Shown here: one piece after another, positions 33,715 through 46,065 of the stretch
How the letters are laid out: each line of letters opens with the position of its first letter
How positions within the stretch are numbered: the first letter of the stretch is position 1
Assembly (NCBI GenBank): GCA_032433595.1
Contig: JASWJB010000316.1
Coordinates: 1 to 51,527, forward strand
Length of the DNA stretch: 51,527 nucleotides
Source of the DNA: Conoideocrella luteorostrata
Taxonomy: Eukaryota > Ascomycota > Sordariomycetes > Hypocreales > Clavicipitaceae
Direction: 5' to 3'
Notes under the pieces: generated by a model
Databases searched by the model: none
The model's input: the letters and a program-made list of their open reading frames with translations, nothing else
Told to the model about the DNA's origin: nothing
Position numbers and translations under genes: made by a program

Positions 33715-35083
33715 TGTCAGCTCTCAACGAAGTTGATAGAGCAACGAGCTGGTATGGCCGACGGTACAAACAAAGTTGCAAGTGAAAACTTGCTAGTCAC
33801 ATTTTTCGGGATGTTTTCTTGGCAAATTTTTTTTTCCCCAGATTTGGCTCTGTTTTCATCTCTGCTTCTGCTTTTTTGGCTGTGGCATGCATGCTTAGCC
33901 GGCGTTAACGGATCACTTTTGTCATGGAGTGCGCGGGACATGAGACGATCGATAATGACCTTGTGCTTTGTGCGTGAGAGTTTTTAATACACCAATGTTT
34001 GTTCAGAATGCTTGTGCTTGCGAGTCTCCTCAGAGGGATGGAGACGAGGTGGTCGATTGAAGAAGATATGGTGTGGTTCAGCTGAGATGTTCTAATTCAT
34101 ATCCCTCCTTTAATGACGACGATATTATGATACCACGGTCACATTCACATTTATAATATATTTGACTTGCAAAAAGCATAAACTCGTGTGAAGACACTTA
34201 ACTTTCCTATTTCATCCTCGGAACGTCTCGTACGCGCACTTTCTTTCTTTTTTTTTCCCCGCTCACCTGCTTCCCAGCCCGAAATGGTGAATCAGGAGCA
34301 GCGAGCCGAGCCAAGCATGTAACGTAGTTAGTGTAACGCTCTCCATGTCAATCTCACAAGGGAACAGCCCATATGGAAAGACTAGATGAATCCGTTGTCA
34401 GACATAAAGCTGTTTTTATTACGCTAGACGTCCCAAATTGACTAAATCACTAAAGCTAGCCGACTACAGACGGAGCATACTTAGTAGACTTGTTGGCGCT
34501 TCTGTCCCCATTAAGACAAAAACAAGCTGTGTATGCACAACAAGAAGATAGTACAGTAAGTGCAGATAAAAATACCTCAGGCGCCGTGTCCAAATGCCCT
34601 AGTGTCTTCCTTTCTCTTTCTGGCGAATGTCCCCTTCGTCCTTCATGTCCTTTGATCGAATCTGTTTATTCGTTATATTGTGACTTCCAGGCAGCCTTTT
34701 TTCTCATTTGTTCCATCCCAGTCGAGGATACACAGAACGACTGAACCAAAAGGGCAAGATGAAAACAAAAAGACGCCCCAATGCATAATCTGAAAAGGAC
34801 AGCAACACATGCCAAAGCTATGCAGCATAAGTTACTAGTTGACATGAAGTGTAGAGATATCGTTCAACAGGTACCATGTAAACAGTATCTATCAGGGGTG
34901 AGGTGCGCAGATTATTAAAAAAAAACATAAGAAAACCCATGAGTATCCCGCTCCGTGTCGTTTGTTGTTAAAGAGTTAAGAGCCCAAATATCGATGACAA
35001 AGTAAAGCGCCATCAACCAAGCGCCTTACCCTATTAGAGGAAGGACGAGAATTAGATCCCTCACTTTTGTAGCCAATACAAAA
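33715..35083. other. convergent intergenic spacer (Polo kinase / chitin synthase 3' ends)
   Basis: Both flanking genes end here; 1.4 kb with T-rich stretches (near 33825-33840 and 34236-34260) and an A-run near 34917-34924. These are probably long 3' UTRs. No gene supportable. Confidence 0.55.
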
Positions 35084-35552
35084 TTACGCATCTGAGTAGT
35101 AACCCTCATTTTGAGGGTGGTTAGGCGGTAAAGCCCAACTTCCGGGGCCACTGCCAACGTTCTCTCTTGAGCCCAGGTATGTGGACTTTGCTCGCTTCTC
35201 TCGCTCAAACTCGGCCCATCGCTTCATGGTAATCTTGCTGCTGTCGAATTCACCCTGGTACTCAATGCCGGCCTTCTTCACCTTGTCTCCCGCCGTCTTA
35301 CGCGTATCACCCCATGAAAAGTCGTCAAACTTCCAGAAGGCGTATGTCGGGAGAACAAAGTTCCAGATGGGTAAAGAGATAAGGTAGATCAACATCCAGA
35401 CAACATAAGACCACGAGTGGGCTGTAATCAAGATCAAAAGACCTGGCAGACCCAAAATAAGGCCAAGCAAAACGAGGGGGATAATCTGTGGAGGAGAATG
35501 AATGATAGAAGTGATGACTAGGGTACTGTGTTAGCATTTCCTTTTTCCATAG

Positions 35553-35601
<49 letters not shown>

Positions 35602-38600
35602 TAGTAATATGGGACCATGTCGTTACTTACCAACATAAAAGGTAAAGGCAATGGCTGCTGGCAGCACCAGAGTCCCAACAAGTTCAATGAAAATAACAAA
35701 TTGCATACTAAAACAAAAGGTACCACACAAATCTCGAACAAGGATAAGCTCCATAAGATTGTGCACAGTCGAGTTAATCCAGCGACGTCGTTGAGAAAGA
35801 AGAACCATAAACTTGTCAGGGACTGTGGTCTTGCACACGGCTTGCGGAACAAAGACCTGTTTTCGCTTGGGGAAAGTGCGCAACATAAGGGTCGTCAGGT
35901 ATCGATCCTCGCCAAGCAGGTATAGGTTCTTCTCGTGCAGAGTCTCAACCACATTCTCGGAATAGTGCTCCACGACATCAGGATTAGCCAGAATAGGGAC
36001 CCAGTAGTTTTGGCCACCCTTGGGTGCCTTGATACGGTACATGCAGAAACAGCCAGGCAAGCAGGTAACGCCACCAAAAACGGACTCGAACGACTTGGAA
36101 AGATGATGGGAGATGAAGTACTCAAACACCTGAATAGCAGTAACCCAACTATCACGCTTGTTGGCAATCTTGGTCTCACCGCACAGACCCATGATTTCGG
36201 GGTCCTTAACCATGGCGGAAACCATGTGTGTGACACTGTCTGGGAACACTTTCGTATCGGCGTCGACCATGAGCACTATTTCATAGTAGTCGGGGGAGAT
36301 ACCAGTGACCTTCCAAAGGCCATTGAACATTTCATATTCAAGTTCCGTCATTCGCTCGTCGAACATGACCTTTTGGAGGAAAGACATGAGAATGATCTGG
36401 CTGTCACGTTTCCCGCGGTTGCCGGGTTTAGATTTTTCAGCTTCATCCGGGGTTCCACACTTGACAATAAGCATCATGGGCACACGCTGCTGTCGCTCAG
36501 TAGGGATACGACTCTTGCTCCCGTAATCGTAGAAGCCACAATAGACCTTTGCCATGTTGTGACGCTTTGAACCGCTGGCAACGGCCACGTATGAGAATGG
36601 CTCAACTAGTTCTGGAGGAGTACTGTGATCTCTCATCATGCCCAAGCAAACATCAGGGGTAGAAACTGCCTCGCCTTTGCCCTTGATAATACCATCGCAA
36701 ATAACGACGACTGCCTTGTGGCTATTGGGATAATCAGTGGTGGCGATGGAGTCGAGAGTAGTGCGAATTCCCTCCTCGCCCTCGGAGTAAGCAGTAACCA
36801 AGCACATAGTGTGAGCCAGAGGGAACCCAAAGGGCATCCAATCCGATGGTGGCTGTGGAACAACCGCGTCGTGAATGAAACCAGCAGGGCCAGGACCATC
36901 GGAGGGGTTGGCAGTAGCAGCATTATAAGAATCGGAGCGCAAGAAGCTAGCACGACTATCATTGCCCTGTCTATAAATGGAGTTTGGATTTAACAGAGAG
37001 CTTCCAGGTACTTGGCTGGACATGGTGGTAGGAACACGGCGCCCTCCTATAGGACGAGTGTCAGATCCGTAGACGGCCGAGAATCGAGAGGTCGTAGGCA
37101 AGAATGAGGAGCCTCTCTTGCTAGTTCTGTCAGATCCCATGGCGGAGCTTCCTACGTCACCTGGAAGTCGCGGAGGGGCCCGGTAAATATCGTCGGACCA
37201 GTCTTCAATCTGCTTTGCACGCTTTCGTCGATCCGAGGTTTGTGACGTCTTGGCAGCAGCATACTTGCGACTGATAAACCATTGGAAAATCAAGGCTAAA
37301 ACGAATCGGGTACCGACAACAGATAAAATCAGTGCAAGAGCACAGTACAAGACAACCTTGGAGGCTATGCAGCCCACAGTCTCGGTATCTACAAAGCCAA
37401 CTCGAGTAATTTCTTCGAGACACTGGGCAATTTGCTTGTCGCCGGATGACTGGAACATGCGGGTAACATCGCGACCACGGATTGCCCTGTTGACCGAACT
37501 ATCCCGGTCTCGCAGTACCTTGAACCGATCTGGGACACTGATCTCGGTATCGTTGAACCAGTTGAGAAGGTTGAGGTCAAGGACGCTACCAGAGTAAACA
37601 ACCAGGTTACGAGAGCTATTGCGGATGTCATCCCACGTAAAGTACACGTCGGCAGCTCCCTTGAGGCCCAGATAGAATGCGTCTCGAGCTTTAGAGCTGG
37701 TATGGCAAGCATAGCCAAGATAGTACGGATTGGCAAAGTTGGGACGGCTAGAGCCGTCTTGGTTGAATGTCGTGCAGGGGAAGTACCAGGCAAGCTCATT
37801 GTTGGAGTTTGTGGGGATATCAGAGTTCGGAGCCTTGTTGACGAGACCTTTGCAATGGCCATTGACGTTTTGGAAGAGAAAGCTACCATCCTGGCCAGAA
37901 TGCTTTTCAGGCAAGTCGTACAAAACATTGGCACCAAGACGGTCCTGGCGGAGTGGAATACCCTCAGCCGGGGGGTGATGAGAGCTGGACAAATCGTATG
38001 CGACACCGTGAAAGATCATGTAACCGCCTGTCACCTTGTTCACTCGCAATCTCTCGGGAGGAGCACTGCATACAGTAGCTGTGAAACCAAAAGTGAGGAA
38101 ACCAACAACGGCCATGATGGCGAGAATAATACTAATAAGGCCCATCTTTTCTCGCCATGCTCGGCGCTGGGCTTTGGTAGGCTTACCACAACACCTCAAC
38201 ATAAAGTCAGGGCACCAAAAGGTGACAATGGCGCAATAAACGTTCCAGGAACTGGGGGGCCGAATCTGTTCTGGAATCGCAGCCTTCTTCTTACGGGTCG
38301 ATCTCTCCCTCTTGGTGGATTTGGTGATTTTGCCCGACCTGTTGCGATGTGGTTGAGATTTGACACGGGTTTGACTCTTCTCTTGTTCGCCGCTCGTCTG
38401 GCGACTTCGATTCGAGCGAGTGTGAGCACTCTCAGAAAAACTACCATTAGCTTGAGAGCCGCCTGACCTGTCACTTGTTGATGCATCAAACCCTTCCAGG
38501 ATAGGGTCGTGACCTGTGGAGGATGGCATAGTCTCCATGTTCGCAGCATGCTTGAGGTAGTGGTAGTTTCTGTGGTCCTTTCCAATTCTGTTTCGTTCCG

Positions 38601-38892
38601 GTCGAATTAGACTTCTCTTTCGAGTAAAAGGCTGGTGACCCGGGCTCTGCGGCGAAGGGCTCATCGTAGGATGCGTGGGCGACAGAGGATGTGACTCTGT
38701 ATTGGCATTAGGGTTTGAAATAGTCTCGGCGAAAGAGGAGGCAGATTTCCCACGTTCATGTCCTGCTCTTGGCACAGGCGGCTGGAAGCCAGTTTCAATA
38801 TCATTTGGTCGGGTGCGTCGAGAGGACGAGTTGCGATATCCGCTTCGCTGCTCGTGGCCTGGGCGTCTGCCCGGCCGCTCAGGAAGAGACAT
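35084..38892 (-). CDS. chitin synthase, class IV (Chs3-like, 1231 aa)
   Basis: Membrane glycosyltransferase that polymerises UDP-GlcNAc into cell-wall chitin. Exons 35631-38892 and 35084-35517 join across a 113-nt intron (3696 nt). The N-terminal 210 residues are basic and Ser/Pro-rich. Then come a first membrane span (about 251-273), a cytochrome-b5-like luminal segment ([15 protein letters not shown]), and a second span cluster (512-541). The catalytic domain starts near 690: [27 protein letters not shown] (877-879 DAD), GEDRYLT (994-1000) and [16 protein letters not shown] (1034-1038). C-terminal spans follow, then a hydrophilic tail ([20 protein letters not shown]). There is no myosin head, so it is not class V/VII; the CHS3-like layout fits class IV. 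It is divergent from the activator gene Skt5. Confidence 0.95.
35555..35605. repeat. (AGC)10(AGT)7 trinucleotide array inside the chitin synthase intron
   Basis: Ten AGC units (35555-35584) run straight into seven AGT units (35585-35605). On the coding strand this is (ACT)7(GCT)10, in the middle of the 113-nt intron. A good branch site TGCTAAC lies downstream of it, before acceptor CCCTAG, so the array adds about 51 nt between the donor and the branch point. Confidence 0.95.
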
Positions 38893-40308
38893 ACTTCTAT
38901 CTAAGACTCAGTTATCAGCGACAAATACAGGCGAGCAGCAGCCACTCGTGTGTAGGCAAGTTGTGACATGAGAAGTAACCGAGACTATGATTTGCATTGC
39001 TGTGCTCGAGAACCAAGAATCCAGCACGAGCAAAAGAACGAAGAATCTCCGGTACATTGAGTCAAACGTAGAAGACTTCGTCTTCAACAGCCTAGTCCTG
39101 ATATGTCAAGGAGTCGCAAATGTTGGTAGGCAGTAATGGTGGTTGGCAGCCATCGATACTTCGGGACCACAGCAACAAAAGGTAGTTGACATGTAGGACG
39201 CTATGGAAATATACTCACGTGGCTAAAACAATCGATGAGGTCGAAAGCTCTTCTCTTTCGTGTTAGGCTCCAAACTCGTCGGGGCCAGCAGCGACTCAAG
39301 TTATGGGCGGCACGATTTGTGAAGCGAGAAAGTCTGTGTTTCCACCCTGGATCTTAGGAGTTAAGAGCAAGCCGACACAAATGCGCTCAGTAAAGAACCG
39401 ACGCTGATCGCCTGAAAGGTGTCACAATGGCGCAAACCCGTTGTCGCGCCCCCGGGTGCATGAACTGGATGTTTCGAACGGGGATTCGATGCGCAGGGGC
39501 AATAACTAAAGGGTCCAAAACGCGAAGGAAAAGATGAGACGGAGTACTATAACGAATGTAACAGAGAGCGCTGGAGATGAGAAAGCCGTTCCCAAGCGAT
39601 CTGGGGCGGATTTCGAGGAGAGGCAAGGGCCGCAGCGCTCTCTCTGATGGCCCGGTAAAGGGAAGAAGAATATGAACAAAAAATGAGCGATCACTAGGGG
39701 ATGATGGACGGGGATTTGTCCCTTTGTGATGGTGGAGAGAGGGAGGGAAGAGGAAGAGAGACTTGGTACTCCGTACCAATCGCTAGCACCGCCGGGGGGA
39801 AAGTGGCCAGGCCAAGCCAAGGTGCGGGCGGCTGATGGGCTGCGAGACGGGACGGATGGCACAAGCACGCGCACATTTACAGAGTATATATAACACCACC
39901 CCAACGCCACCAAAATCGAGACGCAAGGTTTGCGCATCAGAATATTAGTCTTCAGTAACGGAAAGTTTGATGCTGCAGGAAGAGAGCACGATGGCGTCTA
40001 GGATCGCGAAGACAACAGAAACTATACACACTATATTACTCCGGACAAGCTCCTATAGTACAATAGGGATACGAGACCAGACCAGGTCAGAGTAGACCAG
40101 AGCGGAGAAGAGCAGGAGGCGAAAGACTACCTTTTTTGGCTTGCCCGTAGTTAATGCATACCCCTTTGTTTGACTGACTTGCCCTGGGCAAAAAAAAAAA
40201 AAAACTTCAGGGATGGCTAACAATTGCATGTAGGCATACGGAGGAGGGAGCACCTGCATTGGTGTCAGCGCTGGCGGAGCTACGCTAGGATAGATGGCGC
40301 TGGCCACC

Positions 40309-40352
40309 TAGCAAAGCAATAGCAAAGCAAAAGCAAAGCAAAAGCAAAGCCA
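40309..40352. repeat. 11-bp tandem repeat, about four copies
   Basis: Unit WAGCAAAGCAA (first copies begin T, later copies A) repeated about four times with a final degenerate copy. Same copy number and unit length as the unrelated repeat upstream of SERCA. Confidence 0.85.
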
Positions 40353-42393
40353 AAAAACAACTGAGCTGGTGAACAGGTGCAAAGCGCCTACCACCGCTGT
40401 TGCTACTAAAATTTCACGGCGACAACGAGCCTTGAACCTGAGTACAATGCCTCCCACTGGCCGCCAGAAGCGACAGAGAGGCTGCTGTCCAGCGGACCGG
40501 TCTCAAAACTCTGTACAATTTGTCGCTGCCACTGTAGCGGTGGGCCTGCGGGCAATGGTGTCACGTCACCGCCGCCCGCTCAAATACTACTAGTATTTCC
40601 TCGATATGGAGTACGGAGTACTTGACTAGCCCATGGCAAAGGCGGCCCACAAGTGCGGTACCCTAGGTTCCAGAATAGCACCACAGAGTCCGCTGCTATT
40701 ATAGTAGTACAAAAAGGCTTGGCGTCACTCCCAGCCCGCTTGTGCCCTTGTTGTCCAGTCGACCAGCGGCGCACTGAGCACCCAAGAATAGTTAAACGGA
40801 GCAGCAGCACCCGCCCCCACTACCACTCCCACTCCTGGTGCAACTCTGCCGCCGCCACGACGACCACAACAGCAAACTTTTTTCAACTTTCCCGTGAGGC
40901 CAAATGTGGTTGCCAGGAACGACGAGGCTGCTCGTCTCCATTTCTGCACTTGGTTGGCTCTATCTACGTCCCATCTTGAACTAGCCTGACATGACGCGAC
41001 TACTTAATTCAAAAGAGCACCAAGACGAGAGAACAAAACTGAAAACTCTCCGTCTCTCTCTCATCGTAAGACTAGGGCAAATGACTGTTGGCCCATACCG
41101 TCCAATCCTGACTATTAGCACATGTTTATTCCCGCCAGATCGGCTTGAGCCGCTCATGGCCAGGGCTAACTCCAGAATCCAATACCTCCACGTCTAGCGG
41201 AATGAAGACGGAAAAAAAAAGGAGAAAAAAAAAGGAAGACGACAACGAAGGTAAAATTGTACTTCGGTACCAAAAAGTTTATAAGGAAAAGGAAAATACC
41301 GCACGCACGCCAATGCAAAGACTGCAGGAAGCGCCAGTCTAACAAAAATTTAATAGCCTGCCGCATTTCACCCACAGTGTGCATGTTTCGGGGAAATATG
41401 ATGGCCTTTGCGAATACCCTTCTTTTCTATTCCTTTTTCGTGGCGTGGTCATGTCTCTTCAAATAAATTAGCTAGCAGCCCGTATGCAGTGCCGCGGGCT
41501 CATGTTAATTCCGCTTGTGCTGCGTTTTGCCCTGTCCGCAATTTCAACTTTGAGTGCTGCAGTGGGGGATATAATATGAGGAACGGCTTGCTGGCCGCGG
41601 CGTAGTCTTGCAACAGTACGGAGTACGGAGTATATAACTGCGCGTTTGTTTGTCCGGAACATGGCACATAGTTAGCCCTGTCGCAGGAAAGAGACAGTTT
41701 GATATAAATATCGAGTTTGTTCGCCATTGAGAGAATTGAATTACACGTGGCTGTTTGACAGTTCAGCGCTCTCGCAAGTCCGTCTCAGCCTCAGCGTGGA
41801 TTAATAACACGTATGTACGGAGTGTATCTATCAGTATTGGCAACAAAGCATGAAACCTGCAGATTGTCGCTCATTTCCAGACTCGTCATTAGCTGTTCCG
41901 CTTGATTTTTGGTGATTTGGGGGGGCGGGGGACGGGGGGTTGCTTCTTTTTCCCTCTTCTCGATCTACCTATCTGGTGGTCAATAACTACGGAGTACTCC
42001 GTAGAAACGATTCATTTTCTGTATCAGTCGGCGAGTGATCACCATGCTCCGCCGTTCTATGTACGGAGTACGCGTTGGTTGTATCCGGAGTACCTGCATC
42101 ATGCTCTCGTCCTATCCTATCGTCCATATCATGGCCCTGTATTCATCCATATGTACGAAAGCAGGTTGAATTTAGTCTAAGACATCCCACGTGGCAGCAG
42201 GCCATGCGATCGGGAGGTCCATCGCAAGTATTGATGATCTCTCACAACAGATCATCTAGCGGTGTACAACAGAATATACAAGCTTACAAGCACATATTGG
42301 GACAGAGCACGCAGTAACCGTATATTCTCATAGAGATTGGCGAGGACGCCAAGCTATAGGGTACCATCTACTCTGTACAGTAGAGTACCGCGG

Positions 42394-42429
42394 AGTACGG
42401 AGTAAATACGGAAGTATTTACTCCGTACT
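42394..42429. repeat. 16-bp hairpin built from the dispersed heptamer
   Basis: AGTACGGAGTAAATAC (42394-42409) and GTATTTACTCCGTACT (42414-42429) are exact reverse complements separated by GGAA. It could form a perfect 16-bp stem with a 4-nt loop, or be a two-half-site protein target. Confidence 0.9.
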
Positions 42430-42598
42430 TTTTACTTACTAAGACAAGGCCCATCCATGTACTGAGAAGTACTCCGTACTCATTGTAATATACCAAATAT
42501 GAAAAATGTGTTCATTTCTTCGGCCAGAATTAAAAACCGAAGAAACAATTATAAGCAAATTTCACACGTGTCATTTAGCCGAAACCCCTCGAAGAGTC

Positions 42599-42617
42599 CT
42601 CCGTACGAAGTACGGAG
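42599..42617. repeat. CTCCGTAC-GAA-GTACGGAG inverted repeat
   Basis: Two facing heptamers extended to 8-bp arms around a 3-nt spacer. Confidence 0.9.
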
Positions 42618-45600
42618 TATTGAGCAGCTAGTTGGGGGTTGACGAAGCTTAACCAGTAGCCCACAGATGATCGTCGATACCACCACCACCATCACCACCT
42701 TTTGACACACAGCATTTCCATGACACGCCATGTGCCCTAGCTGGTCTTGCCTACAGGGTCTAGCCATCGATCAAAACTTATGCAGCTACGCCGGCCCATT
42801 TATTAGGAGACATGAGGCACTGAGAAGATTGCACGTCAGTATTGGACCATGCGCCGGCTGGCTGCTGCTGTACAATACGAGTCAAGTGTAGCAGAGGGTG
42901 GATCGAACAATTTCTGACGTCGTCGGCCGCAATCTAAGCGGACCGCATACTAGTAAATTGGTCAGGTTTCAGGATGTATTGTCTTCTAATGCAATGCTCA
43001 CTTCCCGATAGAAAATCCAACTGCATTGTCAAGACAAATGCTACGAAAGACTGCATCAAGCCGTGGAATTATTTCGAGGAGTGACCTAACTCCACCAGAG
43101 GAGCCTATAGTGCACATATCATAATATATCGTTACAGTATTAATAGCTACTCTGTATCACGTACTGTGGGTTCGGCTTGGCAAGCGTTTCCGTAAAATTT
43201 CGTTCCCGCTGTCCAACAAGTTAGCCTCAAGCCCTGCCCCGAATGCGAATTCAGATGGAACCATGCCGATATTAGGACGAACCCTACGGAGTACTAGATG
43301 GGTGATAACAGGCATCCGCAGCCGACCGCGGTAAGTTACCGGACCGTATGCTACCATACTCCATTCTCGCCTAACAGTGGGATCGGACGGGCAGAACCAA
43401 ACATGACTCTCAGGCCGACAATTCTTTTTGGTGGAGGTCGCCGAGTAATATTGCATTCTGCTAATTACAAAGCATCTACGGAGAGCATCCGCGGAGCTCG
43501 GAGTAGGCTGACTGAATGTCTGCTTTATCACAGAGCAGAAGAAAGACAGCTATGCTCATGGCACACGCCCGGTAAAATTTGACATCAGACGCGGAAGCAG
43601 CCTCCACGCTTCCCAGAATATGAAGCATTACCACAAAAGGCAGTCATCGTCTCCCCAATAACCCGTTAATGGCTGGCGGTTGTCTGAATTCGGTGTCTGG
43701 GCCGCCGCTGATCGACCCATAATAGCCGCCAATAATGCGTAGATTGTCGGCCATTAAGCACCGACCGAGACAGTGGCCGCTTCGTACGACGTGGCACGGC
43801 ATGACCCTGTCGAAAGAAAACAGCAGTGCTTATTTCAGCCTATATCATGGAGAGGACGACACACACTTCGACGTGAAATGGTTGCTTGTAGATCCTTTTC
43901 GGCTTTTCGTTACCCATTATTGTTCTCACCAACCTGGTCATCATGCCCGGAGAAATTCACATGAATGGGGCTGCCAAGCTGACGCCACATCACCAAGATG
44001 AACAAACCAAGGACGGGAGGTCTGCCTGACACTGTCCGATGCTAGCATTTCCGTTGAGAGATAGGATCATCTTCTGCTCCTCATCGACTTCAGCACTTCA
44101 ATGCATGGCCAACATACGTTATTGTACTCCGTACGGAGCAGTTAGATGCTCGAGCTAAGAACACATGACAAGACAGGCGGCGGCTAGACCAGGTGAGACG
44201 GTAGATTACAACATCCCTCAGCCTTGTTACGGAGCAAAGACTCGAGCAACAGGAGCTATTGACCCGCTTTGACCAGGACTACATGTCCTCTGTGTTATAG
44301 ATTCCAAATGGCGCTTGGGAGAATGTTGTTCTCGATTTCTCTACAGTTACTCCGTATCAGAAATCGATTTTCAGAGCTCAGCTGTGAAGCCACATGGGGA
44401 AGTCAGTTTGATACTTGAACGCGTCTGGCTGGGCAGATTTATTAGATGTGAGGCTTTGCAATGTCCAATGACCCCCACAATGGTGGTCATGCGCTGAATT
44501 GATTGCCATGTAACTATGGAGTACGAAGCAACAGCTCTCTTGACGATCTGCTCCACCATGCACCATGCAGTCTGGCATCTCAAGGAATATTGAGTAGTTG
44601 CCTACTTACCGCTAGTTTGTTAACCAGAACGTTCGAAGGTTCCGCACCCCAGCCCAGCGCCTGCGGAACGCTTGCTGCCAACTCTCTAGCTGTCGTTGTG
44701 GATGCGGTCCCTGCTTGTCTTCTGCCGAATGCACGGATCCCGATGTATCCGGGCCATATTGGGACAATTCGGAACAAAGTCTCGAGTGCTTTGACGAGTT
44801 GCCGGCTACAGTTCAATGAGCGTTGCTTTGTTGGATGAGACCAGAGTGTTTGTCGTTCAAAAAGAAGGATTGTGTCTGATGAGTTTTGTAGCATAGTTGC
44901 GTCTAGACCTATTTTGCGAGTCTTTCTCCTTTTTTTTTTTTTCGTTTCTCTTCTTCGGAATGCTCCTGCCTTTCTGTCTAGCACTACTATGGACTCGACT
45001 ACCCCGTTCCTCGTACTCCGTAACTAGGTACAATACACGGCTGGATCCTCCAAGCCCGCCGGCCCGAGCGAAAAGCTCGTGTTGCTGGAAGTCCTTCTTC
45101 TTGGCCTTTGCAAGCTAATGCCGGCAATGTGACATTTTTGATCCGTGTATTTTCTGACTGTGCTGAAAATGTCATCATCGTACATGTGCAAGCCTCGTTT
45201 CGCTACATCGTCTTTGTACGAAGTATCACGTTATCACATACTTGATACGACACTCTGGCAAACTGCCGGTCATGGACAGTCGCACCATAGCTATTTCGTA
45301 CCTACTATGGTCGAGGCTAGCTTCGAGAACAGCGCAGTGACATTATTGATCGGGGCTGGTGAGTTTGGCCCCACCCGTGCGTGTCCTTCAATATTCAGGT
45401 TGCTCCACTTCTCACCTCCACCCTCTGGAGTACCTTTCCGCATTGCGACTTGACAAGCGAGGGTTATTCAGCGGCCTGGCCATGAGGGTGACAATTTATG
45501 TCACCCATTGTAGTACGGTTGAGAAAGCCATGATGGATCATGTAAATTGTCCCTCCCTTGCTGGCTACAGTGCTTAAACCATAGTCGGGCTGGCACCTTG

Positions 45601-45995
45601 CCCTTCCCTGGACCTGCAGGGGGTCGGAGAGTGCTACTAGTTCCTAGAAAGGGTACATGTCGACGCCGAGACTCCCGACCAGACCAAACCGTTGCTCTGT
45701 GAGAGTCGTCAGGTTGAAGGCGGCCTGCAAAGAAGCCAGCCACCGAAGTGTCAAACAGGGGCAGGGCTGTGGAGTTGACTATCCAAGGGAAGACTTATTA
45801 TTGCAGAGATGACAACAGTCACTCACTTTGTATCTGTACGCCCCCATCAGTCAAATATGCTGACATGGCAGAGCACACACATCGTCTCGCCTGTCCCAAT
45901 GGTGCACCAGCCGGCCGTCTCTGCGACATGACAATACCAGGTACGAGTACGGAGTACGGAGCACTAGTAAGTAGTATGTATGCCACTTGCATGCA

Positions 45996-46065
45996 ATGCG
46001 ATGTGATGCGATGCGATGCGATGCGATACGATCCAATCCAATCCAATCCAATCCAATCCAATCCA
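45996..46065. repeat. pentanucleotide array ATGCG(7) then ATCCA(7)
   Basis: Fourteen 5-bp units in one unbroken register: seven of ATGCG type (with ATGTG and ATACG variants, 45996-46030), then seven perfect ATCCA (46031-46065). Confidence 0.92.

Noticed and set aside
35935..36570. 211-codon frame antisense to chitin synthase
   Set aside because: Shadow of the catalytic exon on the other strand.
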